Origin: Streptomyces sp. MA5143a | GTDB taxonomy: Bacteria; Actinomycetota; Actinomycetes; Streptomycetales; Streptomycetaceae | DNA: 64,000 bases | Direction of reading: 5' to 3' | Assembly: GCF_900290235.1 (NCBI RefSeq) | Contig: NZ_OLMK01000067.1 | Coordinates: 1-64,000, forward strand | Shown here: positions 23,468-31,981 of the stretch, piece after piece | Numbering within the stretch: the first letter of the stretch is position 1 | How the letters are laid out: every line of letters starts with the position of its first letter | Notes under the pieces: generated by a model | Told to the model about the DNA's origin: nothing | Databases searched by the model: none | What the model saw: the letters and a program-made list of their open reading frames with translations, nothing else | Translations under genes and position numbers: made by a program

Positions 23468-25855
23468 TCAGACCGAGCCGGGCGTGGGTATCTTCCCGGT
23501 CGTCCTGGAGATGTCGGCGTTGCGCACCGTGCACACCACCTTGTTGAAGCCCTTCTTCCACTCGTCCTCGTCGGAGACCCAGCCCGACACGATCAGGTCG
23601 GAGCCGGGCGCCCAAGTCGTCTCGAACCTGTTGGTGCAGAGCTTTCCCCCCTCGTCGAGGGCGCCCTGGAAGGTCATGCTGTCCGGGGCCTGCACCGATC
23701 CGACGACCTGGTCGGTGTGCGCTTGGGCACAGTCGGTCAGCGGCGCGTCGTACCCCTTGTCGTCCCTGGTGGTGTAGTCCCAGCAGTCGCCGACGGCCAT
23801 CTGCGTGGGCCACAGTTTCATGCCCGTGTCACGGAGCCGGCCCACCTCCCCGCCGATCGGGACGTGCTTGCCGAGTACGAGACATGCCGTACCGCCCTTG
23901 GCCGCGGTGAAGCCCTCCTTCGTGGGCACGAGCGCGTAGACGCCGGCGTCGGGGAGGGCCTCGGCCATCGAGTCGGCCTGGTTGGCGCAGCGCTGCGGGC
24001 CGTGGTCCCGGGCGTCGTCGTGGTCGGAGGCCGTCTCGATGGCCACGACCTGGCCGTCCGGCCAGTCCTTGTTGCAGTCGACCACGCCGAGGTCGGGCGG
24101 CGACTTGAAGGCCGCCCCCGTCCAGACCGCCTTGACGCAGTCCCCTACTTGGAGGGGCTGGGTGAGGGCGGTCTTCTCGCCGTAGGGGTACTTGGCGATC
24201 ACCGTGCGGGGCGGGTCGTCCGGGGGGCCGTTCAGCACATTGACCACGGCCCAGGTGCCGCCGCCCGCCACCAGCAGCACCGCCACGACGAGCGCGACGA
24301 GCGCGGCCGGGGGCAGCTTGCGCCGGGGCGGGCCGGGCTGCGGGGCGACGGCGGTGACCGTCGGGTACCCCGCGTGGCCCGCAGGGGTGGGGCCGCCGCC
24401 GTAGGGCGTGGACCGGTTGGCCGCGTACGGCGGCGCCTGATGGCCCACGGGGCCGCCGTACGACGGGGCCTGACCACCCGCCGCGCTTCCGTAGGGCGTG
24501 TAGGGCGTGGCCGGGTTGCCGGGGTAGCCGCCCTGGGCGGGACCCTGACTGCCCGCCACATTGCCGTAGGGCGTGGGTCGGCCGCCCGCGTACGGGGTAC
24601 GGCCGTCGTACGGGCCGCGGGGCTGCGCCTGCTGCCAGGGGTCGTACGGCGACGGTCCGGCCGGGGTGTTCGGGCCGCCCGCCGGGGTGTGCGGCGTGTT
24701 CGGTGTCGGCGGGGCGCCGGGCGTGTGCGGCGCGGCACCGGGGGTGTGGGGCGTGTACGGGGCGCCCGGCGTGTGGGGGGCGTACGGCGTGTGGGGAGCG
24801 CCGGGTGTGTTCGGGGTGTTGCCGCCCTGTGCGGCGGCCACGTGGCCGGGCGGGGCGCCGACCGCGTAGCCGTGTGGTGCGCCGGCGGCCGCGTGTCCGC
24901 CCGGTCCACCGGCGGCGGGGGCGGGGCCGAAGGTCTCCGGGGCCGACGACGGGGTGGTTCCCCAGCCGGCCGGCGACGACGGACCGCCCGCGGGCGTGAC
25001 CCGCTCCAGACCGCGGGCCACGGCCTCCGGCGACAGCCGCCGCACCGGGTCCTTGATGAGCAACCCGTGCAGCACGGGCGCCAGTTCACCGGCGCGGGCG
25101 GGCGGTGCGGGCTCCTCGCCCAGCAGGGCGGTGAGGGTCGCGTACTCGCCGTGCCGGTCGAAGGGGCCGCGGCCCTCGACGGCCGCGTACAGCGTGGCGC
25201 CGAGGGAGAACAGGTCGGCGGCGGGCGTCGGCGGCTCGCCGCGCGCCCGCTCGGGCGCCAGATAGCCGGGCGTGCCGAGGATGCCGGCGGTGGCGGTGAG
25301 CCGGGGCTCGCGGGACTCCGGCTGGAGCGCGATGCCGTAGTCGGTGAGCAGCACGCGCGCGTAGGGGTCGCCGGAGGCGTCGGCGGCCAGCAGGATGTTG
25401 GCCGGTTTCACATCGCGGTGGAGGATGCCGATCCGGTGCCCCGCGGTGAGCGCGTCGAGGACGGCGAGCCCGATCCGGGCGACCTGCTCGGGCGCGAGGG
25501 GCCCCCGCTGCCGGACGACGGCCTGGAGGTCGACGGCGTCCGGCACGTACTCCATGACGATCCACGGCAGGCCCTCGTGCAGCACGACGTCGTGGACCGT
25601 CGCCACATGGGGGTGGCCGCGCAGACGCGCGGCGTGCCGGGCCTCGCTGCGGGCCCGGGCGATGCGCTGCGCGGGCTCGCTCGCGTCCACCGGGACGTCG
25701 GGCAGGGAGATCTCCTTCATGGAGACCTCGCAGGCCAACTCCTGGTCGTACGCGAGCCAGACCCGGCCCATGCCGCCCGCGCCCAGTGTGCGCAGCAGGC
25801 GATAGCGGCCGTTGATGATCCTTCCCTGGCCCTGCTCCGGCGTATCCCCCGCCAT
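23468..25855 (-). CDS. membrane Ser/Thr protein kinase with Pro/Thr-rich linker and extracellular sensor
   Basis: A 795-residue Hanks-type kinase. I start at ATG 25855 (MAGDTPEQGQGRIINGRYRL), preceded by GGGGGA. The N-terminal kinase domain (residues about 15-280) has the Gly loop LGAGGMGRV, an ATP-binding Lys in VSMKEISLP, catalytic HRDVKPANIL, and DYG in place of DFG (VLLTDYGIAL). A juxtamembrane linker of about 250 residues is extremely Pro/Thr/Gly-rich with tandem HTPGAPYTPHTPGA-like units. One membrane helix follows (PPAALVALVVAVLLVAGGG) and an extracellular domain of about 230 residues with several Cys. The topology is that of PknB-like receptors but with a different sensor domain. Likely a housekeeping envelope signalling kinase. 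Confidence 0.92.
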   Translation of the reverse strand: MAGDTPEQGQGRIINGRYRLLRTLGAGGMGRVWLAYDQELACEVSMKEISLPDVPVDASEPAQRIARARSEARHAARLRGHPHVATVHDVVLHEGLPWIVMEYVPDAVDLQAVVRQRGPLAPEQVARIGLAVLDALTAGHRIGILHRDVKPANILLAADASGDPYARVLLTDYGIALQPESREPRLTATAGILGTPGYLAPERARGEPPTPAADLFSLGATLYAAVEGRGPFDRHGEYATLTALLGEEPAPPARAGELAPVLHGLLIKDPVRRLSPEAVARGLERVTPAGGPSSPAGWGTTPSSAPETFGPAPAAGGPGGHAAAGAPHGYAVGAPPGHVAAAQGGNTPNTPGAPHTPYAPHTPGAPYTPHTPGAAPHTPGAPPTPNTPHTPAGGPNTPAGPSPYDPWQQAQPRGPYDGRTPYAGGRPTPYGNVAGSQGPAQGGYPGNPATPYTPYGSAAGGQAPSYGGPVGHQAPPYAANRSTPYGGGPTPAGHAGYPTVTAVAPQPGPPRRKLPPAALVALVVAVLLVAGGGTWAVVNVLNGPPDDPPRTVIAKYPYGEKTALTQPLQVGDCVKAVWTGAAFKSPPDLGVVDCNKDWPDGQVVAIETASDHDDARDHGPQRCANQADSMAEALPDAGVYALVPTKEGFTAAKGGTACLVLGKHVPIGGEVGRLRDTGMKLWPTQMAVGDCWDYTTRDDKGYDAPLTDCAQAHTDQVVGSVQAPDSMTFQGALDEGGKLCTNRFETTWAPGSDLIVSGWVSDEDEWKKGFNKVVCTVRNADISRTTGKIPTPGSV
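24660..24860 (-). repeat. 15/18-bp tandem repeats encoding Pro-Thr-rich linker
   Basis: On the minus strand the kinase linker is coded by many short in-frame units reading NTPGAPHTPY, APHTPGAPYTPHTPG and similar. The DNA is visibly periodic (GGCGTGTGGGG / GGTGTGTTCGG variants on the plus strand). Such tracts vary in length between strains. Confidence 0.75.
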
Positions 25856-26070
25856 CGCGATCCCCCGATCCCCAGAGACAGCGCGTGCCTCCCCCGAGGA
25901 CACGTCGAATCCGTCTCTTGAAAATAGCTTCGCACGCACCACTGACAGGAGACCTTTTACGGATCAATCCAGCCAGAGCGGACGCATGCGACCCAGGGGT
26001 ACGGAGGCGCCCCATCCGTTACTCGAACAGGGCACCCGAACATGCCCTCGGCAGGCCGCCGGGCAGCCTC

Positions 26071-26160
26071 GGAGGGGCCGGTTCGAGGAAGCCCTCGCCC
26101 CAAAGGGCCGGTTCGACGGAGTGGTCGCCTCAGGGGGCCGGTTCGAGGAAGCCCTGCTCG
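26071..26160 (-). repeat. 30-bp tandem repeat covering the end of the methyltransferase gene and beyond its stop
   Basis: Three units of exactly 30 bases (26071-26100, 26101-26130, 26131-26160) share GGGCCGGTTCGA at fixed register. The last unit encodes the true C-terminus EQGFLEPAP and stop. The two units past the stop keep the same frame and would read GDHSVEPALW and GEGFLEPAPP. They are decayed copies of the final ten codons. Confidence 0.85.
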
Positions 26161-27662
26161 ACGAGGAGCCGGATCTGGACCGGCGTCCGGTCGCGCAGGG
26201 CCACCGGGTCCTCGCCCACGAGCTGGGCAATGGCGTCCAGAATCCGCCCCGCGCTGAGCGAGCCGTCGCACACACCGGCGAATCCGGCGCCGACCGTGTC
26301 CACCTTCGTGGCCCGGCGCATCCCGCGGTTCTGCCGCAGCACCACGTGCTCGGGGTCCTCGGCACCGGGCAGTCCGACCTGCTCCTGGACGACCTCGGAG
26401 GCAAGGCGGAAGTGCGCGCCGAGGAGCGCGGCGTCGTCGGCGGCCCGCAGGTAGTCGACGCGCGCGAAGTGGGCCCGCACCGTCTCGCCGAGCGGCTGTT
26501 CGACCGGATGCGGCCATTCCTCGACGGTGATCGAGGGCTCGTCGTCGGCCGCGGCCGACTTGCGCAGCGTGATCCAGCCGAACCCGACGCCCTTGACCTT
26601 GCGGGCCTCGAACTCGTCCAGCCACGCGTCGTACCGGGCCTGGTACTCGGCCGCGTCACCGCGGTGGTCGCCCGCGTCCCGCAGCCACAGCTCCGCGTAC
26701 TGCGTGACGTCCTGGACCTCCCGCTGCACGATCCACGCGTCACAGCCGCGCGGCACCCACGACCTGAGCCGCTCCTGCCAGTCCTCCCCCGCCACGTGCT
26801 GCCAGTTGGCGAGGAACTGCGCGAACCCGCCCTCGTTGAGCCGCTCCCCGGCCCGCTGCACGAGAGTGCGGCAGAGGTCGTCGCCGCCCATGCCGCCGTC
26901 GCGGTAGGTGAGTCGGGCGCCCGGCGAGATCACGAACGGCGGGTTGGACACGATGAGGTCGTACGTCTCGTCGTCCGCGAGCGGCTCGAAGAGCGAGCCC
27001 TGCCTCAGATCGGCCGCCGGTGCGCCGGAGAGCGCCAGCGTGAGCGCCGTGATGTGGAGCGCGCGCGGGTTCAGGTCGGTCGCCGTCACACGGGTGGCGT
27101 GCTGGGCTGCGTGCAGCGCCTGGATGCCGGAGCCGGCCCCGAGGTCGAGCGCGGAGCCGACCGGCGTCCGCACGGTGATGCCGGCGAGGGTCGTGGACGC
27201 GCCGCCCACACCCAGGACCACACCCTCGTCCTTGCTGCCGATGCCCCCGGCCCCGCCGACCGCGCACCCCAGGTCGGACACGATGAACCAGTCCTCGCCG
27301 GCGGGTCCGCCGTACGGCCGTACGTCGACGGTGGCGGCGATCTCCTCGGAGGAACCACCGACGGGAACCAGCCATCCACTCTCGACACACACGTCGACGG
27401 GCAGCGCCTCCTCCACGCGCGCGCGTGCCACCGGCTGCTGCAGCAGGAACAGCCGGACGAGCGCCTCCAGCGCCGACTCGCCGCGCGTGGCCCGCAACGC
27501 GGGGACCACTTCGCTCCGGGCGAGGGCCGCGTACGCGGAGGCGCCGAGCAGTTCGAGCAGCCCGTCGGCGGTGAAGTCGGCGCCGATCAGCGCCGCGCGC
27601 AACCGAGCGGCGACATCGGAACGGTCAACGGACGGCAAGGAGGGCAGCTTGGAGTCACTCAC
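26130..27662 (-). CDS. class I SAM-dependent methyltransferase (HemK/RlmG-like)
   Basis: A 510-residue protein with a helical N-terminal domain (about residues 10-90) and a beta-rich region. The Rossmann methyltransferase core begins near residue 170: motif I SALDLGAGSGIQAL, acidic motif II TATDLNPRALHIT, and motif IV DLIVSNPPFVISP. N-P-P-F/Y is the signature of enzymes that methylate an amide or exocyclic amino group, such as HemK/PrmC (release factor Gln) or RlmG-like enzymes (guanine N2). The substrate cannot be settled from sequence. The C-terminal 150 residues are a separate domain. The final ten codons have been tandemly duplicated downstream of the stop codon. Confidence 0.85.
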   Translation of the reverse strand: MSDSKLPSLPSVDRSDVAARLRAALIGADFTADGLLELLGASAYAALARSEVVPALRATRGESALEALVRLFLLQQPVARARVEEALPVDVCVESGWLVPVGGSSEEIAATVDVRPYGGPAGEDWFIVSDLGCAVGGAGGIGSKDEGVVLGVGGASTTLAGITVRTPVGSALDLGAGSGIQALHAAQHATRVTATDLNPRALHITALTLALSGAPAADLRQGSLFEPLADDETYDLIVSNPPFVISPGARLTYRDGGMGGDDLCRTLVQRAGERLNEGGFAQFLANWQHVAGEDWQERLRSWVPRGCDAWIVQREVQDVTQYAELWLRDAGDHRGDAAEYQARYDAWLDEFEARKVKGVGFGWITLRKSAAADDEPSITVEEWPHPVEQPLGETVRAHFARVDYLRAADDAALLGAHFRLASEVVQEQVGLPGAEDPEHVVLRQNRGMRRATKVDTVGAGFAGVCDGSLSAGRILDAIAQLVGEDPVALRDRTPVQIRLLVEQGFLEPAP

Positions 27663-27915
27663 AGACGTCAGCGTAGCCGCGCCGGACCGCCCGGCCCTCG
27701 GCCGTGCGGACCACGGCCGGTCGCGCCGCCGTCAGCCGTCCGGATCCATGACCGGGCGCGCCGCCGTCAGCCGTCCGGATCCATGGCCGGGCGCGCCGCC
27801 GTCGGCCTGCGGACGGTCGACCGGGGCGTGCCGCCGTCAGCCGTGCGGGCCGCGGCCGGTCGTACCGCCCGGGCGTCCGTGTCCCCGTGCCGGAGTCGCC
27901 CGGGCGTCGGTGGCG
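27663..27915. repeat. intergenic degenerate 35-bp tandem repeats
   Basis: Units begin with CGCGCCGCCGTCAGCCGT and end in CCGGG: 27722-27756, 27757-27791 (one difference), 27792-27826 and 27827-27860 (more diverged), with weaker copies on both sides (from about 27687 and to about 27880). The array fills most of the gap between the lipoprotein stop and the methyltransferase start, both on the minus strand. It contains GGATCC-centred palindromes in two units. Confidence 0.85.
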
Positions 27916-28503
27916 TCAGCTCTGGGTGGCCCCCGCCGACACCGAGACGGACGAGGTCGCGGACTTGCAGCTCGGCTGCTCGGCCATCGCCTGGCCCACC
28001 TCGCCCTTCTCCAGCTCCTTCAGGGCGTTGCTGCCGGTCTTGCTGAGCTTCTCCAGCTCCGTGGCGACGCCTTCCAGCCCGTCGGCGAACTTCGCCTGGT
28101 CCTTCGTGTTCAGCGCGTCGGACTTCTTCTTCAGCTCGGCGTACGCGGTGGACAGCTGGTTCAGCTCCGCGACCGCGGCCTTCTGCTTCTTGTCGCCGTC
28201 GTCGACGTTCGGCGCACCGGCCTGTTGGATGGCCGTCGCCATGGCCTTGTACGCGTCGGAGATGTCCTGGAAGCCCTGGGAGTCGGCCTTCTGGACGTCG
28301 GCCGGCGCGCTGTCGTCCGAGGTCTCCTTCTGGATCGAGGCGTTGGCCGCCGCGATCTTCTTGATCTGCGGCTGTACGTCGTCGCAGACCTGCTTGGCCC
28401 AGGAGTTCAGCTTGTCGTTCGTCTCGTCGTCGCTGCTGCACCCGGACAGTGCCAGTGCCAGTACCGCACCGCCGGACAGTGCGGCCGCGAGCTTCTTGTT
28501 CAC
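27916..28503 (-). CDS. secreted small lipoprotein
   Basis: A 195-residue lipoprotein. I start at GTG 28503 (reading NKKLAAALSGGAVLALALS), with GAAGGGA about 9 bases upstream; longer starts would put 46 odd residues before the signal. The lipobox is LALSGCSSD and the mature protein is entirely helical and charged (KLNSWAKQVCDDVQPQIKKI and AELNQLSTAYAELKKKSDAL), resembling a short coiled-coil sensor or periplasmic spacer. Two Cys remain (QVCDD and PSCKS) and could form a disulphide. No enzyme motif. It follows the proton pyrophosphatase gene on the same strand, with a strong hairpin between them, so it is likely a separate transcript. Confidence 0.85.
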   Translation of the reverse strand: MNKKLAAALSGGAVLALALSGCSSDDETNDKLNSWAKQVCDDVQPQIKKIAAANASIQKETSDDSAPADVQKADSQGFQDISDAYKAMATAIQQAGAPNVDDGDKKQKAAVAELNQLSTAYAELKKKSDALNTKDQAKFADGLEGVATELEKLSKTGSNALKELEKGEVGQAMAEQPSCKSATSSVSVSAGATQS

Positions 28504-28651
28504 CGGATTGGTCCCTTCCGTGGCTCTCGGCCCCGGAACATACACGGAGGACGGGAGCCACCTGCGTGCCGAGCCCCCTCTATCTATCATTTTGTAACCA
28601 ATTGCACCAAGAGAGAGAAGGCTCACGGGCCGGCGCCGCACACAGCGGAGC

Positions 28652-28689
28652 GGGCGGGCGGCACGTCAACACGCGCCGTCCGCCCGCCC
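28652..28689 (-). terminator. hairpin terminator after the proton pyrophosphatase gene
   Basis: GGGCGGGCG (28652-28660) pairs with CGCCCGCCC (28681-28689), extended by one more G-C pair, around an 18-base loop. It lies 39 bases beyond the hppA stop on the minus strand. Confidence 0.7.
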
Positions 28690-28727
28690 TTTGAGCTGGG
28701 GTCTCGCCCCACCCTTCGTATGGCCGT

Positions 28728-31133
28728 CTACGAAACCACCGCGGGGTCCGCCGACTTGGCCAGCCGCTCGGAGTTGCCTTCGTCACCCACGGCGATCCCG
28801 CGCCGCTTGGAGACGTACACCGCGCCCACGATCACGGCGATCGAGAGGACGGCGATGGTGACCCGCAGCCCGACGCTCTTGTCGTCGCCGTAGCTGAACT
28901 GGACGACGGCGGGAGCGATGAGCAGCGCGACCAGGTTCATCACCTTCAGCAGCGGGTTGATCGCCGGGCCCGCGGTGTCCTTGAAGGGGTCGCCGACGGT
29001 GTCGCCGATCACGGTGGCGGCGTGGGCCTCGCTGCCCTTGCCGCCGTGGTGTCCGTCCTCGACGAGCTTCTTGGCGTTGTCCCACGCGCCACCGGAGTTG
29101 GCGAGGAACACCGCCATCAGCGTCCCGGTGCCGATCGCGCCCGCGAGATACGCGCCCAGCGCGCCGACCCCGAGCGTGAACCCGATCGCGATGGGCGCCA
29201 TGACGGCAAGCAGTCCGGGCGTGGCGAGTTCCCTGAGGGCGTCCTTGGTGCAGATGTCGACGACCCTGCCGTACTCCGGCTTCTCGCTGTAGTCCATGAT
29301 CCCGGGCTTCTCCCGGAACTGCCGCCGGACCTCGTAGACCACCGCGCCCGCGGACCGCGAGACCGCGTTGATCGCCAGCCCCGAGAAGAGGAAGACGACC
29401 GCGGCGCCCGCGATCAGCCCGACGAGGTTGTTGGGCTGCGAGATGTCCATCATCAGGTTCATGGGCGCGTCGGCGCCGGAGACCTTCTCGCCCACGTCGT
29501 TCGCCGCGGTGACGATCGCGTCCCGGTACGAGCCGAACAGCGCCGCCGCCGCGAGCACGGCCGTGGCGATGGCGATGCCCTTGGTGATGGCCTTGGTGGT
29601 GTTGCCGACGGCGTCCAGGTCGGTGAGCACCTGGGCGCCCGCGCCCTCGACGTCGCCGGACATCTCGGCGATGCCCTGCGCGTTGTCGGAGACGGGCCCG
29701 AAGGTGTCCATGGCGACGATGACGCCGACCGTGGTGAGCAGACCGGTGCCGGCCAGTGCCACCGCGAACAGCGCGAGCATGATCGACGTGCCGCCGAGCA
29801 GGAACGCCCCGTACACGCCGAGGCCGATCAGCAGGGCGGTGTAGACGGCCGATTCCAGACCGACGGAGATACCGGCGAGGACGACGGTGGCCGGGCCGGT
29901 GAGCGAGGTCTTGCCGATGTCCCGCACGGGACGCCGGGTGGTCTCGGTGAAGTAGCCGGTCAGCTGCTGGATCAGCGCGGCCAGCACGATGCCGATGGCC
30001 ACCGCGACGAGCGCGAGGATCCGCGGGTCGCCGCCCTTGTCGAGGATCGCCTGGTCGCCGACACCGTCCAGGCCGGCGTATGTCGACGGCAGATAGGCGT
30101 AGACGGCGAGCGCGACCAGGGCCAGCGAGATCACCGCGGAGATGAAGAAGCCGCGGTTGATCGCGGACATACCGCTGCGGTCGGTCCGGCGTGGCGCCAC
30201 CGCGAAGATGCCGACCATCGCGGTGAGGACGCCGATCGCGGGGACGATCAGCGGGAAGGCGAGCCCGGAGTCGCCGAAGGCCGCCTTGCCGAGGATCAGC
30301 GCGGCGACGAGCGTCACCGCGTACGACTCGAAGAGGTCGGCCGCCATGCCCGCGCAGTCGCCGACGTTGTCGCCCACGTTGTCGGCGATGGTCGCGGCAT
30401 TGCGCGGGTCGTCCTCCGGAATGCCCTGCTCGACCTTGCCGACCAGGTCGGCGCCGACGTCGGCGGCCTTGGTGAAGATGCCGCCGCCGACCCTCATGAA
30501 CATGGCGATGAGGGCGGCGCCCAGGCCGAAACCTTCCAGCACCTTCGGCGCGTCGGCCGCGTACACCAGCACCACACAGGAGGCGCCCAGCAGACCGAGC
30601 CCCACCGTGAACATGCCGACGACGCCGCCCGTGCGAAATGCGATCTTCATCGCCTTGTGCGAAACCGTGGTGAGATCCTTTTCCGGTTCACCTTCCGCCG
30701 GTGTCGCCTCCCGGGCCGCCGCCGCGACGCGCACATTGCTGCGCACGGCGAGCCACATGCCGATATAACCCGTGGCCGCCGAGAACGCCGCGCCGATCAA
30801 GAAGAACACCGATCGGCCGGCGCGCTGATTCCAGTCGTCCGCGGGCAGCAGCAGGAGCAGGAAGAACACGACGACGGCGAAAACGCCGAGTGTGCGCAAC
30901 TGCCGGGCCAGATAGGCGTTCGCGCCTTCCTGTACGGCAGCCGCGATCTTCTTCATGCTGTCGGTGCCCTCGCCCGCCGCGAGCACCTGGCGCACCAGGA
31001 CTCCGGCGACGACGAGCGCGGCCAGCGCCACGACTCCGATCACCATGACGATGATCCGGTTGTCGTCGGTCAGCACTGCGGCTGCGAAGTTCGTGGGGTG
31101 GTCAAACCGCTGAGGGGTAGAAAGCCCCGCCAT
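28728..31133 (-). CDS. hppA: K+-independent proton-translocating inorganic pyrophosphatase
   Basis: An 801-residue integral membrane enzyme that hydrolyses PPi and pumps H+ across the membrane, recovering energy from biosynthesis. The PPi-Mg binding signature is intact (GGGIFTKAADVGADLVGK, then EDDPRNAATIADNVGDNVGD), as is the C-terminal EDGHHGGKGSEAHAATVIGD-type Asp/Lys motif. About 16 helices are visible. Residues GNTTKAITKG carry Lys where the K+-dependent class has Ala, which marks the K+-independent type. The start is supported by AAGGAGGACGA directly before the ATG. It lies downstream of the bldG pair on the same strand but beyond a strong terminator, so it is transcribed from its own promoter. 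Confidence 0.97.
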   Translation of the reverse strand: MAGLSTPQRFDHPTNFAAAVLTDDNRIIVMVIGVVALAALVVAGVLVRQVLAAGEGTDSMKKIAAAVQEGANAYLARQLRTLGVFAVVVFFLLLLLPADDWNQRAGRSVFFLIGAAFSAATGYIGMWLAVRSNVRVAAAAREATPAEGEPEKDLTTVSHKAMKIAFRTGGVVGMFTVGLGLLGASCVVLVYAADAPKVLEGFGLGAALIAMFMRVGGGIFTKAADVGADLVGKVEQGIPEDDPRNAATIADNVGDNVGDCAGMAADLFESYAVTLVAALILGKAAFGDSGLAFPLIVPAIGVLTAMVGIFAVAPRRTDRSGMSAINRGFFISAVISLALVALAVYAYLPSTYAGLDGVGDQAILDKGGDPRILALVAVAIGIVLAALIQQLTGYFTETTRRPVRDIGKTSLTGPATVVLAGISVGLESAVYTALLIGLGVYGAFLLGGTSIMLALFAVALAGTGLLTTVGVIVAMDTFGPVSDNAQGIAEMSGDVEGAGAQVLTDLDAVGNTTKAITKGIAIATAVLAAAALFGSYRDAIVTAANDVGEKVSGADAPMNLMMDISQPNNLVGLIAGAAVVFLFSGLAINAVSRSAGAVVYEVRRQFREKPGIMDYSEKPEYGRVVDICTKDALRELATPGLLAVMAPIAIGFTLGVGALGAYLAGAIGTGTLMAVFLANSGGAWDNAKKLVEDGHHGGKGSEAHAATVIGDTVGDPFKDTAGPAINPLLKVMNLVALLIAPAVVQFSYGDDKSVGLRVTIAVLSIAVIVGAVYVSKRRGIAVGDEGNSERLAKSADPAVVS

Positions 31134-31436
31134 TCGTCCTCCTTGACGCTTGGGCTGAGCTCAAGATGTGGACGGATTCTAGGGAGCGGACCCTGATCAA
31201 AACAGTGCACGGGAAACGGAATTAGCCTTCGCATGCCCATCAGCAAATGATCCGCACCCGGCCACATTACTCGAAAGAAGTAACGCCTCAAAGACATTGA
31301 CGCTTGATCAAATTATCGTGCCATTGATCGTGAATTACTTCACGAATTCCGGTGTCCCGATGAACGTTGATCAGAAGAAAAGGAAAGGGCCCTGCTCAGC
31401 AGGGCCCTTCGGGGTAATGCTTGAAGTTGCGAGGAG
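31134..31436. other. A/T-rich promoter region of hppA
   Basis: This 303-base gap is distinctly richer in A and T than its surroundings (31240-31380 especially) and carries the hppA promoter on the minus strand. I see no gene. Candidate promoter elements cannot be assigned uniquely by eye. A terminator hairpin sits at the end nearest the anti-sigma gene. Confidence 0.6.
31385..31409 (-). terminator. rho-independent terminator of the bldG operon
   Basis: Perfect 11-bp stem AAGGGCCCTGC / GCAGGGCCCTT with a 3-base loop, followed on the minus strand by TCCTTTTCTTCTG, a U-rich tail. It begins 28 bases past the anti-sigma factor stop. Confidence 0.92.
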
Positions 31437-31871
31437 TCAGGTCAGCACCGCGTTGGGCGGCGTGGTCGGCCAGCTCATACGGATCAGTCCGCCGTTCTCC
31501 CCGGTGCTGACCTCCATGTCGTCGACGAGGCCGCTGATGACCGCGAGACCCATGTCGTCCTCCTCGCTGTCCACCTCCGCCTCGCCCGCCGCACCCGACG
31601 CCTTGTCGCCGGGAACGGTGTGCGGCGCCTCGTCGCCGACCTCGATGGAGAACTGCTTCTCCTCCTCGATCAGCGACACATGCACCGGCGCCGAGACGCC
31701 GCTGCTGCGGTGCAGCCCCACGGCACGGGTGCACGCCTCGCCGACGGCCAACCTGACCTCGTCGAGGACGGCCTCGTCCACTCCGGCCCTGCGCGCCACC
31801 GCGGCCGCCACCAGTCGGGCGGTACGGACGTGCTCGGGCAGCGCGCTGAAGCGGAGTTCAACGGTGGCCAT
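31437..31871 (-). CDS. RsbW/SpoIIAB-like anti-sigma factor (ApgA-like partner of BldG)
   Basis: A 144-residue GHKL-fold ATPase-like protein encoded directly downstream of bldG. The N box is in RLAVGEACTRAVGLHRSSG (about residues 62-80) and a G box-like DDMGLAVISGLVDDMEV follows at about 105-121, with an acidic insert (GEAEVDSEEDDM) between. In S. coelicolor the protein at this place (ApgA, from memory SCO3548) binds unphosphorylated BldG. Whether this protein still phosphorylates BldG or serves only as a binding partner is not clear from sequence: the G1 box is not canonical. The start is supported by GAGGGGG. The gap to bldG is 110 bases and holds two hairpins. Confidence 0.9.
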   Translation of the reverse strand: MATVELRFSALPEHVRTARLVAAAVARRAGVDEAVLDEVRLAVGEACTRAVGLHRSSGVSAPVHVSLIEEEKQFSIEVGDEAPHTVPGDKASGAAGEAEVDSEEDDMGLAVISGLVDDMEVSTGENGGLIRMSWPTTPPNAVLT

Positions 31872-31908
31872 GCATCCCCCTCGGAACTACGGGCGTGCGG
31901 TCGAAGGG

Positions 31909-31971
31909 CCGGGCCCTCGGGCCCGGTCCCCTCACTTGACTTGGCTGTGACGCTTCCGGGCACGGGCCCGG
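31909..31971 (-). terminator. two hairpins between bldG and the anti-sigma gene (possible attenuator)
   Basis: The hairpin 31956-31971 (CCGGGC / GCCCGG, loop of 4) begins about ten bases after the bldG stop on the minus strand. A second, stronger one, 31909-31926 (CCGGGCCC / GGGCCCGG), follows. Partial termination here would give both a short bldG-only transcript and a longer bldG-apgA transcript, as reported for S. coelicolor (from memory). Confidence 0.6.
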
Positions 31972-31981
31972 ACGGGCGTCA

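Noticed and set aside
24660..24860. CRISPR-like repeat array
   Set aside because: The repeats are in frame within the kinase linker, have no regular unique spacers, and encode Pro/Thr-rich peptide.
23297..25921. Long plus-strand frame opposite the Ser/Thr kinase
   Set aside because: Antisense shadow of the kinase; no ribosome site and no recognised domain.
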